Positions 21,449 through 33,092 of a DNA stretch of 64,000 bases are shown here, in pieces; positions within the stretch are counted from its first letter, which is position 1, and the number at the start of each line of letters is the position of its first letter. The stretch is taken from the NCBI GenBank assembly GCA_947685225.1, contig CANTUV010000026.1, positions 59,977,501 to 60,041,500 on the forward strand, in the 5' to 3' direction. A program made the translations under genes and the position numbers. The notes under the pieces were generated by a model. That model saw only the letters and a program-made list of their open reading frames with translations, was not told the DNA's origin and searched no databases. This DNA comes from Garcia nutans. Its lineage: Eukaryota; Streptophyta; Magnoliopsida; Malpighiales; Euphorbiaceae.

Positions 21449-24400
21449 TTAGAGCAGTTTGAATAGCAGCCCTCCATGAGCAGCAAAGAATGGAGCAAAC
21501 ACCAATAACTCGACCGCCATGAGCTTTATCAGGATATTGAGTGAAGGACCAGAGGTGTCCTTTAGTGGGTCTCCAATAGTGTCGCCGATCACGGCAGCTT
21601 TGTGAGGGTCTGAACCTTAGGTCCCAGTGATTTAGCATGCTCAGATGCACCAGCCTAGACCACATTGTAGTGATATATCAGAACTTAAAGATTGAAACAG
21701 TTAATGCAGCTTCTTGTTGGACTTTGGTGTTATCTATATTCATGGACTTAGCTAAATTAGGCTCGAAAAATTCTTTTACCTCAATGTATTTCTTACCATT
21801 ATCCCATGCTCCTCCGGTGTTCGAAGCGGAGATGGCAACCTAGTGAGAGGAAAAACAAGAAGGGCATAACATGAGAGATTTGTTAAAACAAAGAGACAAT
21901 GCATTTCACAACACAATTAAGAGTCAATACTTGTTGCATAAATGCCAAATGGAATTAGTTGCAGACCAGTATAATTCTGTTGGGAGAAATGAACACTAAC
22001 AGCATACCTGGACACCAGAAACAAGTGCGCCAGCAAGAACACCAGCAAGAGTTTCGACTCCGAAGAATGTTCCAGCAATGAGAGGTGTAAACATAACCAA
22101 AGCACCGGGTGGGATCATCTCCCTAAGTGAGGCATCAGTTGAAATTTTGACACAATTGGCATAGTCGGGTTTAGCTCTACCTTCCATGAGTCCTGGAATA
22201 GTATTAAATTGCGCGCGAACCTCTTCAACCATTTTAAGAGCTGCACTCCCTACACTCTTCATTGTCATGGCAGAAAACCAGTATGGAAGCATAGCCCCAA
22301 CAATCAGCCCAATGAAGACCTTGGGGGTTAAGACATCAACAGTTTTGATGCCAGCCCTGCTAGCAAAGGCACCAAACAAAGCAAGGGAAACAAGCGCAGC
22401 TGATCCAATAGCAAAACCCTGAGACATAAAGGATATTAGTATTCTTGTACAAAGCAAGTTGCTATTCATAGATACAAACGACTAAAGGTCCAGGGCAGTA
22501 AAATATAAAAGATAAGTGAAAGTTCTACCTTGCCAATTGCAGCAGTGGTGTTTCCAGCGGCATCAAGAGCGCCAGTTCTTTCACGAATCTTGTGACTCAT
22601 TCCAGCCATTTCTGCAATACCGCCAGCATTGTCACTTATGGGTCCATAAGCATCAATTGCAAGACCAGTAGCTATTGTACTTAGCATTCCCAAAGCAGCC
22701 ATGGCGATTCCATACATAGCAGCCATGCTAAAACTAACATAGATAGCAATTGCTATGGCAAATATGGGAATGATGACAGATTTGTATCCCAGGGCTAACC
22801 CAAAAATCACATTTGTTGCAGCACCAGTCCTGCAAGAATCTGCTACATCCTGCACCGGACTGCAGAATTTGAAAGGGATGATTGATCAGCATCATAATGA
22901 ATTTATCATGTATACATGTATTCAGAGAATTTAAGACAAGACATTCATGAAAGAAAGAAAAGATCAATAAATTAAATCGGACTGAAGTTACATCATTCAG
23001 ACCGTTTGCCATAATTCCATTCAAAACCTTGTTCTTTCCATGTTCTTTTAGTTTCCAAGCCTTTATTCAGAAATTTAAACTTTGCCTATTTGGATATAGT
23101 TTTCATTTCCAATTTTGAACTTTAATCAACTTTTGGAAAGAATGAAGTCTCTGACTGAACTCTATATCTGGAATTTTAATTGATTAGGAAGGTTGATTTG
23201 AAAGTCCAAAGATTGCACCCACTGGCAGTAAACTACTTCTAGATATATTGGATTCAAAACCTCCAAAGACCTTAATGGATATTCACATCGCAATCATATT
23301 GTAATAGTATACAAGACCTAAGAAAAACTACTTGTTAGGCAATGATTGATATGAAGCAGAAATTCACCTGTAAGCATTGCTAGTATAGTGCTCAGTAGTG
23401 TACCCAATAACAAGTCCAGCCCACAAGCCAATTGCAACACAAAAGAAAAGGTGCCTGCAGTAACATATAATTTAATCAACATGATGACATCTAGAAGAAG
23501 GAAAAAAAAAATTTGGGGTTATGATGGGTAACGCACCAGTTCTTTACAACCTTTGAAGTCCCAAAATCAAAGAGAGTGAATTCTGATGGTAAAGTGAAGA
23601 AGCTGACCATTGCAATCCCAGCAGTCATCAGAATGGTTGAGATAAGTAGTTGTCTCTTCAATGACGGTTCAATTTCACTTACATTCTTAATCTCAAAAGG
23701 CTCAGTTGCAAAAAGTGTAGTTATTAAGCAAACAATGATGCCCATTGAACTGATAATCAGCGGATAAGACATAGCCGTGTAGTCATGGCTGATCCCAAAG
23801 GATGAAATTGATGCAACAAAAAGCGCAGCACAAGATGATTCAGCATAAGACCCGAAAAGATCAGAACCCATCCCATCAATATCTCCTACATTGTCACCCA
23901 CATTATCAGCAATTACGTGCATAAGCATGATGAATATAGTGCAACTTAACAATGTTGATGGCATAAGGTATTAGCAACAGGTTACCTTAACAATAGATAT
24001 TAAAATCACAGATGAATTATAGAAGCAATGCAAATTGCGGGGCGCCGAAGTTAGAAAGGGAGGCATTGTCTCTAATCTCTTGCATCTCTTGCTGTTGATA
24101 TTGTTTAGTTATATTAAATTTCTTAATCAGTTTTGAAGAAAAACGAACAACTCCAAAATTTTGCCAATGTGCACATGCCACAAAACAAGTCATCTAAACA
24201 AATTAACATGAAACTTGGTTAAGATGGTAAAAAGGAATTCAAGGACATTACAGCTGGGTTTCTTGGATCATCTTCAGGGATATTTTGTTCAACTTTTCCA
24301 ACAAGGTCAGCACCAACATCATCTGCTTTTGTGTATATACCCCCTCCTACTCTTCCAAAGAGTGCCATCGATGAACCTCCAAGACCATAACCAGTGATGG

Positions 24401-26148
24401 ATTCATAGAGTCCCTCCCAGTCATCTCCATAGTAGAGTTTGAACAAGTTGATGGAGACAAAGAGCACTAAAAGCCCATTGGCAGCAAGAAGGAAACCCAT
24501 TACTGCCCAGACTGAAAGGCTGTAATGAAGGCTTTCCCAACCCCTTTCCTTGCTTGTAAAGTTGTCCTGGCATTGGCATAGGTTGCAACTTTCATGCCTA
24601 GAAAACCTGAGAGGACAGAAGTAAGATCACCAAGCAAGAATGCAATTGTGCTAAAAATGGCATTGGCCAGAGCTGGTTTACAAAGATTCCCCTTATTGTA
24701 TGTGCAAGGCTCACTTTGGGTGCTGAAGCCCTTAACTGAACCAAGAAAGACAAAGATGATTGCACCAAAGACACACATGAAGATACTGAGGTACTTGTAC
24801 TCAGTGAACAGGAATGAGGTTGCTCCTGGAAAAATGAACATATAAGTTACAAATTAAAATTCAATTCCATATGCTAATTAATGAAATTCATTATTGGCTA
24901 TCATGATGCATAAGAGTTGCATAGAACGACACAAAAGGAATAAAGATGTCTTATTGGTAATGTGCGCTATGGTCTTAAACTATGACAGCAAAAAAAAAGT
25001 AGAAAGAGGATGAGCAATGAAAGTTAATATGAAACCAGTTCTTATTATGGCATTAAAACAAAAACAATGTCAAATAATTTTCTCGCTTTGAATCACAAAT
25101 TTGATATGGAAGATAAATGGTGACTAACCGTAAAAGATATTGACTCACACCAGTAAAAAAGAATATGAACAATATAAAATGAGAAATGCTAATTATAGTC
25201 GCTTAAGAGAGTGACTGTTCAACAATTTCTCTCCTATTTGCTCAAAAATATTTATTATGAATTTATTTATTAGAAGATAAACTATAATAAATATTTTTGA
25301 ACTAATAAAAAAGAGATTGTTAAACAGTCACTCTCCAAAGCGACTGTAATTAGCTTCCCTCGTATAAAATTATCACTCAAAGTAACTGTTAGAAGGCAAA
25401 ACAAACAAACAAAACAGATACAGAGAGGAAATATATGGAACTTTAATCTGAAAATCAGAAAAAGGAAAATTAGCAACAACAAAAAAAACAGATCAAAAAA
25501 TCAAAATTACAATAGACATAAAAAGCAAGAAGAAGAAAGAAAAAAGGTGCTAATTATTTTTCACATAATGGAAGCTTTAATTTAATCGTTTATTTGTTTT
25601 ATATAATGGAATAAAACACAAACAGAATCACCCAAGCCAGGAATGACACACAGTCACTTACATCAGCAAAAATAACCCCAGAAAAGAAGAGACAGAAGGG
25701 CTTTGATCTATTATTTTTTGGCACAAGAAAACAATATTACTCATTTGATAATCTTTTATTTTTGGCCAGACATAATGGAACACACAATCCCAAATTAGAA
25801 AAGCATAATTTTCCTAAAATGCCTTGTAAGATAAATAACCATTGATTAATTAGCCATAAACCAGTGAACTAGCTAATTAGCAAAGAAACTTAAAAAGCAT
25901 ATGCAGAGAGACAGAGAGAGCTCACCAACAGAAATAGCACTCTGAATTTCAGCACACTTAAGAGAAGTATCAAGAGTATCAATTCCTTCTTCTTCCTCTC
26001 CAATCAACCTATCAGTATAACCATTACCAGAGTCGCCAAAGACCTTAACCTGTGACACCAAAAACCATTGAAACAAAGCATATCCAATACCAACCAAAGA
26101 AGCTACAAGAATCAAAATCTGAGTGACGCCCTCACTCAAAAGACCCAT
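21449..26148 (-). pseudogene. Vacuolar H+-pyrophosphatase (type I V-PPase) with two frameshifts and a lost splice acceptor
   Basis: Type I V-PPases hydrolyse pyrophosphate to pump protons into the vacuole. Exons: 26148-25926, 24825-24252, 23916-23537, 23454-23368, 22859-22529, 22418-22008, 21839-21780, 21654-21449. With two missing bases restored they would make 757 aa, the usual length. Seen: the multi-membrane hydrophobic pattern, the substrate loop around [30 protein letters not shown] (Ala in GNTTAA marks the K+-dependent class) and [15 protein letters not shown]. Defects: one G missing near 24505-24507 (in SGAVMGF), one G missing near 21615-21616 (in LGPKGSD), and AC instead of AG at the acceptor before 23916. 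Either a recently inactivated copy, or in part assembly error, since both deletions are in G runs. The other seven acceptors and all donors read normally. Family certain; state uncertain. Confidence 0.85.
25181..25362. mobile_element. MITE in V-PPase intron 1, 182 bp, with 8-bp target duplication
   Basis: The left end GAGAAATGCTAATTATAGTC is mirrored by the right end, whose complement is CGAGGGAAGCTAATTACAGTC. The inverted match continues for roughly 75 bp per arm (AGAGAGTGACTGTT against its complement AACAGTCACTCTCC). It is flanked by TATAAAAT at 25173-25180 and 25363-25370. No coding capacity. The 8-bp duplication points to hAT, but the ends are not the usual CAG type, so the superfamily is left open. 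Confidence 0.82.
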
Positions 26149-26515
26149 TTCTTAAAAAAAAAAAAAAAAAAAAACGAAGACCCACAAATTCACTTTAGTT
26201 TCTTGAAATTATTGAATCAATAAACCAAATATAGCAAAAGGCCACAAATGGGTTTTCAGTATTCTGCCTATAAAAACTAGAGACCCAGACCCAGAAGGTG
26301 CATTATCCAAAAAGATAATATCTTTAGAGGCCTTTAATGGCTATGGAAACTTCAAGAACTTATAACTGGTTGGTTTGATTGATAGGTGGAGACATTTGAG
26401 GTTTTGGATTTTGTTTAACTGGTGGGTTCGAATAGCGGTTATGAGTTATATCACCGTCTCTGTCCAGGACAGTATCTCAGTTTCTTCGTGTTTTGGTATC
26501 TGTTTCAAGTTAAAG
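26149..26515. other. V-PPase 5' flank
   Basis: About 370 bp between the V-PPase start codon and the foldback element. It begins with an A/T run (26154-26174) directly before the ATG on the coding strand and has ordinary composition beyond. It must contain the 5' UTR and core promoter. No motif certain enough to list. Confidence 0.4.
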
Positions 26516-28699
26516 GGGTTTTTACTAAAATACAGTAGCAAAATTTATAATTTATTAAAATATAGAATTTATTTTTATTATTATCAGTATATATAATTAA
26601 ATATAAAATAAAATTTTAACTTTTAATTTGAAATTTTATTTTTTAAAAAAAAATTAACTTAAACTAAAAATTTTAATTTCATTTTAAATCAAATCAAAAT
26701 TATTACTTTTGATTTAACTCAAATTAAAATTGACACTTTTAGATAAATTTTTTTTTAAAAAAAATATTAAAATTAAAACTGAAATTTTAATTATTTTTTT
26801 TTAGTTTCGGTTTCAATAAAGCGACATCAAAGCCTCTGCTGGAAAGCCAACAGGCTTTAATTGAAATTTTAATTTTTTTAAAACAAGTTTTTAAAAAAAT
26901 CCTTCTCCAAAAAAAATTGAAAATTAATTTTTTTTATTTTAACATATAAAATTCATTTCACAAATTTTAAAAAAAATTCACTATTTGAGAAAAATTATTT
27001 TTCCAATTAATTAAAATTAATGATAATAACTTCATTATAAATAATAACAATTAGTTTAAAATTAATAATTAATATAATTAATAATTATATATAATTGACA
27101 ATAATAATATAATTATAATTATATAATTAATAATAACAATAATTAATAATTATTTTAGACTAAATAATTAATAATTATATTTTGGGCCCAAATATAATTA
27201 ATAACAATATAATTATAATTAATAATTATATAATTGATAAAATAAAATTAATAAGAATCATATAATTATAATTATAATTAAATAATTAATAATAATAAAT
27301 AATAAATATATAATTAATAATTATGTTGGTTTCAAATAATTAATAATTATATTTTTAGCCCAAATATAATTAATAACAATATAATTATAATTAATAATTA
27401 TAGAATTAATAATAAATAGAATTAATAATGATAGAATTAATAATAAATATAATTAATAATTATATAATTGATAATAATAAAATTAGTTATAATAATAAAA
27501 TTATAATTAATAATTCACATAACTAATAATTATTATTGATAATAATAAATAATAATTATATTGGGCCCAAATAATTATTATTGTATTTGAGCCCAAAGAT
27601 AATTAATACTAATATAATTATAATTATAATAACAATATATAATAATAATATATTTATTGTTAATTATATAATTGATAATAAGTATGTTATTATTAATTAT
27701 ATTTATTATTAATTATAAAATATAATTACTAATTATATAATTATATTGTTATTAGTATTTGAGCCAAATATAATTGTAAATTGTTTGGCCCAAATTATAA
27801 TTTTTAATTATTTGGGCCAAAATTAATATTAATTATTGTTATTATTAATTATTAATTATAATTATATTATTCTTATTAATTTTATTTTATCAATTATATA
27901 CTTATTAATTATATTTATTATTAATTCTATAATTATTAATTATAATTATATTGTTATTAATTATATTTGGGACAAAAATATAATTATTAATTATTTGAGT
28001 CCAACATAATTATTAATTATTAATATTATTATTATTATTATAACTAATTTTATTGTATCAATTATATAATTATTAATTATAATTATATTGTTATTAATTA
28101 TATTTGGGCTCAAAATGTAATTATTAATTATTCTTATTATTAATTATATAATTATTAATTATAATTATAATTATTATTATCAATTATATATAATTATTAA
28201 TTATATTTATTATTAATTTTAAACAAATTGTTATTATTTATAATGAAGTTGTTATTATTAATTTTAATTTGTTGGAAAAAATAGTTTTTCTGAAATTGTG
28301 AAATTTTTTTAAATTGGTAAAATGAATTTTATGTATTAAAATAAAAAAATAATTTTTAAATTTTTTTTTGAAGAAGGTCATTTTTTTTAATTATTAAAAA
28401 AAATTCCAATCAAAGCCTGTTTGCTGATTTTATTAAAATCGAAACCTTTTGTTTCGGTTTTAATATTTTTTTTTAAAAAAAAAAAGACTCAAACTGAAAG
28501 TGTCAATTTTGAATTGTGTCAAATTAAAAGTAATAATTTTGGTTTGACTCAAACTAAAACTAAAATTTTCGATTTAAATAAAAAAAATTTAAAAATAAAT
28601 TAAATTTTTGATTTGATGTTTGACTCCTATACATAATAATAAAAACAAGTATTATATTTTAGTAAATTATAAAATTTACTCCCCTGCTAAAAAAAACCC
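26516..28699. mobile_element. Foldback transposon, 2184 bp, nearly all inverted repeat, with 10-bp target duplication
   Basis: The segment is flanked by perfect direct repeats CAAGTTAAAG (26506-26515 and 28700-28709). The left end GGGTTTTTACTAAAATACAG is answered by a right end whose complement begins GGGTTTTTTTTAGCAGGGG. The match then continues inward (AAAATTTATAATTTA, TATTTTTATTATTAT) through almost the whole element to a centre near 27607, giving two diverged arms of about 1 kb. The inner part is built of AATTA-type repeats with recurring GGGCCCAA motifs that also appear inverted in the other arm. A duplication of 9-10 bp suggests Mutator-like mobilisation. No transposase. Transcripts would fold into a hairpin of about 1 kb. 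Confidence 0.88.
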
Positions 28700-28709
28700 C
28701 AAGTTAAAG

Positions 28710-30958
28710 ATGGTGAGTTACTGGATCGTTTAAGGATAAAGTCATATAAGATTAGATAAAAACAGAGAATTTAATACATTTCTTGCTTTGGTTGATCCAA
28801 TTGAAATGAAGCACAGATGGACACATATATAATTAATTTACTTATATTTATATAATATAAAACTATAATTAATTTTATATTTATATAATTTATAGTATTT
28901 ATATATTGAAATAAAAATAATAAAAATTTTATCATTTAATTATTAAATATAAAAATTAAATTAAATATAAATTGGTCCGTAGCCTTTTTTGCTTAAAAAT
29001 TTTATCCTTTCTTTCATCTCTATCCTGATTCCCTAAATAGAAAAAAAAAAAAAAACTGGTTTTTAGTGCTAAACTTATGGTGATTTGTGAGAAAATGGCC
29101 TTACATAAGCAATATTAATTACTGTGACTAATGCTAATTTTATTTCAGAAATTGCAAAAGAAATTATGAAGATGGGTTCTTTTTTCTCTCCGTTTGAATA
29201 GGGACTTAAATAAGAATGGTTCAAATTCAATAGCCAAATCCAAGTTGAAGAGAGTAATACAATGAAAAATAGTCTAATTCTATTGCGTGTAGATTTCTGA
29301 AAAGTTATTTTAATTTATTCTTCTCCAAATAAAGCTTTATAGAAATTATTCTCAAAAGATCAAATATTTGTGCATGTGGTATTAATTTTTGTTTTTGTAG
29401 TTTCGTATTGTTCAAGCAATGTATGCAAAGTCCTTTTTTTTGTCAATAGACAGAACAGAACTTTCTGGTGTCTTTGGCTGATTTAACATCAATAAATTAA
29501 GTACACAGATAAATCGAATTCAAATCATCCATAGATTTCTCTTTTAATCTAGAATACCTATCTGTATACAGGCGTCCAAAAAATCTATTATATGATATTG
29601 GACATGATACTCGTACTTAGATAGTAACAGATGAAATATCCACCAAAATTATTATTTTTTTTATTATTTTTACATTCAAACTCGGATACTTTATAATTAA
29701 ATGCTATCCAAATTTTATATAAATAGATCCAAACGAAATTACTTATAAATTATATAAACGGACGGAAGCAGCACGAGTATTCAAAAATGACTGACATATT
29801 GTCATCCTAATCCATGCTTCATTGATTATCCTTGTTTCTGCTTTTATTTTATTTATTTTTCTTTTGTTTCCCAGAGTTGTCTCTTTTTTTTTTTGAATTT
29901 TATTCAGTCAACTCTTTATGCTACAGTAATATTCAAGAACAGGATTGAATTCAAAGGAATTTTAGACCTCGATCGATGGATTTGTGGATCCAAGTTGACC
30001 TCACAAATCCTGCAATATTGAAAATGCATTTGTGTTCACGTAGCAACAACTGTAATACGAAATTCAAAGTTGAAAAAAAACAAAGAATATCTTTTCAATA
30101 TTCAAAAGCAAGGAGTTTCTTGTAATCAAATAAATGGAAACTTTCTTGTCTTTTAATACATCAAGTCAGGGAATCCTAACACTGCCCCCCTCTGTTAAAT
30201 GTTTCAAGAATTCACCAAAAAAGAAGAAAAATAAGTTCTTGTTGCATAAAGTAACCATGTGAACTTAACTACAGTGCATAATAACATCAAGAACTTTAAC
30301 TGTTACTCGTGGCTTAAGAGGATCAAAATTCAATGTTTATACATATGTATTTGTCATCATAAATAGCTAGCTGATCATCCACCATACTTGGTTACTGACC
30401 AAAGAAATAAACCTTACTGTTGTAAGGCTGAAAATGCCTAAAAAACAGCAGTAGCAGCACTGTCAAGCATTTTTTCAATAATTAATACCATTGTGTTTAC
30501 TACGAACAGGCCAAAGCTAAACAACTTGTCCAAGTAAAACTTAATGGGTTAGCAAAGAAAATCTGTGTTTAGCACTTAACTAGCAATATGGACAAGTAAA
30601 ATACCAAGGAGAATCATATAAAGAAAATGCTCAGCCATTTGGAACACATGAGAGCATGTAATATTTTCATTTCAAAGTTCTGGCCAATATAAGAATGCAA
30701 GTTCATTTGGGACATAAAGATGAATGAATGTATTCGCACATTTTTTCTTTTTTTGTTTCAATCAAACAAGAATGTGACTTCATGATATGATCCCTTCCGG
30801 CTCTATAATGTGAACTCTCATATGTCACAGTTCCAGCAGAAAACAATTTCTTGCTGCTAAATGCCTTCACCACTCCTAAGATCCGCATTATATTTTCTTA
30901 TAGTATTGGCCCTGGCCTTCCAAAGGCACAGTTCCAGAATGGTTTGAGAGAAAACTAT
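28710..30958. other. Intergenic, no gene recognised
   Basis: AT-rich to moderately AT-rich DNA. The right-hand 200-300 bp presumably form the 3' UTR of the pseudouridine synthase gene. I found no conserved coding sequence, RNA gene or clear repeat. The only structure noted is a weak hairpin GATTTGTGG / CACAAATC around 29978-30010. Confidence 0.5.
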
Positions 30959-32845
30959 TTAGTGCAATAAGGGCTGCAATGCCTCTGGCACCCACGAAGG
31001 CAGAGGTGCTTGGAAAATGACAGGCAGACCAGTGACTGGATGTTCAAAGGACATGCTCTCTGCATGGAGTTCATGGCCATCACATATTCTATCTTTCCAC
31101 TCATATACACCCTCATACTTCACATCCCCTCTAATAGATATTCCAAGATACTGGCAATGCAACCGAATTTGATGTGTTCTTCCACTATGAGGAAATGCTC
31201 TCACCAAAATCTCATCCATCTTCGGAGCAGCATCTTTTGTAGCTTTTTCTTCAACCACTATGATATTTTCATCTTTGTTAAATTCAGATAGCTCTTTAAA
31301 GGCCCCTTCTCCATTTACTGATAATATTTCAAATGAAGTTTCCATGTCCCTAACTATTGACCCACCCGGGAGTGTTCGACCCACATCTGATGCAGCATAT
31401 ACGCGCCAGGCTCCAAACTTTGACCGACCATGACCAGATTTAATGGTGATCTTTTCCCATTTCGGAGCTGAACCAGTGCAGAGAGCAATATATGTTTTCT
31501 TAACCTTGTGATCAGTAAAGGCCTTAACAAGTTTAGAAGCCACCTTGTGTAACTTGGTTATAACCGTTACACCACTAGTATCACGATCAAGTCTATTGGC
31601 AAGATGGAGTTCTGGTAAGGTGCCATTAGCCCCTGAAATTAAAATGTTAAAACTCAATTTAATATTTAAGACAAACCTATAACTTGATTAGAATAGTTTC
31701 AATTATATAGTTTATCAATTATCGAATCTGGGTACAATTACATGAATAGCAAATTGGTAACCTGGCTGCTGAGTAGCTCCAACTCAACAACTCAACTCAA
31801 CTAAGCCTTAATCCCAAGTTAATTTATTTATTTGTTTGGTGCCAGGACAGAAAGAAACAACTACCGAAGGTACCAAGTACTCACAAAATCATGAAACAAC
31901 CACAAAAATAAATCATCAGGGGGCTCTTTAAATTAACAACTCCTAAATCAAAATGAGCAGCAACTAGGCCTTGCTCCCAAGTTCATTAGCGTAGAATAAA
32001 TTCTCGTTTTTCCACCAAGAGCAATTTTGAACTACATCCAAGCATATGAAACAATAATCTACCTTAAATTGCCTCCAATTCTATTCACTGAGTCAAATAA
32101 ATGTACTTCAATCCCTTGATTGAATCTGAACTACAACCATGTCTCCCATATAAAAATACTCAAAAACACAACCTTCCATGCTCAATAAAAAAACAAAAAA
32201 TAATTCATCTATGCTAATATTTTACATTTTACCATGAAATACATATCAACTTAGCTGCAAGATGGGTATAATTAGTTTTGAACGAAGTCCATTTTTGCAT
32301 AAAATCTTGAGTCTGCAAATTATTAAAAATCAAACCTTTGGAAAACCGAATTGCAGTTATAGAATTCTTAATTGAAAGTAATCAAACAAGCTTTCAACAT
32401 TTGCTTATCCAATCCCATATGTTTCCAAAGAAGATAGAAAGCAAAAAATGCAAAAACAGAAACCCAAACCTTCACTTAGATCATCAGCCGACTTGGCCGA
32501 GTCAGCAAGAAAACGGCGGACCGAGTCTAGCAAAGCCTCACAATAAATCCCCTGAGGTTTGTTAACAGCGATGAGCGACTGATCTTCATATAAAACGTCA
32601 CTCCTAGATAAAGCAGAAAGGCTTGATCTTGAAGAGGCAGACATGGCTCTGGCTAGCTCTATCTGCTTTGAGATGGGAGGCAGAGGAGGAGAGAGCGGTG
32701 TAGGATAATTTTGAACGGTAAAAGTGGCACTTTGAGAAGTGGGGCTTTCTGACATGGATGAGCAGTGAAGAGAGCAAGTGAAGATGGTCTTATGGAGACC
32801 AGAGAAGGGCTCTGGGAACAAGAAGAGAGATGGTATGTAGGGCAT
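30959..32845 (-). CDS. RluA-family RNA pseudouridine synthase
   Basis: Two exons, 32845-32470 and 31632-30959, total 1050 nt, 349 aa. The enzyme turns uridine into pseudouridine in a structured RNA; the target RNA cannot be told. Seen: the family N-terminal strand DVLYEDQSLIAVNKPQG (about residues 83-99), the catalytic motif ANRLDRDTSGV with the essential Asp, KKTYIALCTG, then RAFPHSGRTHQIRLHCQYLG near the C-terminus. ANRLDR replaces the more usual HRLDR, a tolerated change. The first ATG gives a 70-80 residue Ser/Pro-rich leader before the domain; a second in-frame ATG (MSESPTSQ, codon 31) is possible. It diverges from the RF2 gene 247 bp away. From memory the nearest Arabidopsis relative is At1g56345. 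Confidence 0.93.
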
Positions 32846-33092
32846 TTGAGTCTGTTTACTCTGTTCTGTGTGCCTATTGGGCTTTAAAATGAAAAAACGG
32901 CAGCCTTGTTTAGGTCTTTAAAAGGTGAGAAACGACATTGTCATGTTTATATCAGCACAATTCCAATAAACCCTGTAACCTAATTCTCTATAGTTTCTGC
33001 TAGAGCCCAGAAGTTCTAACCCTTTTTCGTGATCAAGCTTATCAGACCAAAAAAAAAAATCCCATTAGGCTAGAAAGGGATAGGGAAAAAAA
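32846..33092. promoter_or_regulatory. Shared 247-bp divergent promoter (pseudouridine synthase / RF2)
   Basis: The two start codons face away from each other over 247 bp, so both 5' UTRs and core promoters must lie here. No TATA box is evident. There is an A run at 33050-33058. A bidirectional promoter is inferred from spacing alone. Confidence 0.55.

Noticed and set aside
23880..23930. A U12-type (AT-AC or GT-AC) intron to explain the AC acceptor in V-PPase
   Set aside because: The donor is GTAATGTCC, not the U12 consensus (A/G)TATCCTT, and no branch-site match is evident, so a damaged or misread AG is simpler.
26423..26450. tRNA-like B box (GGGTTCGAATAGC)
   Set aside because: No A box at the right distance and no cloverleaf can be drawn.
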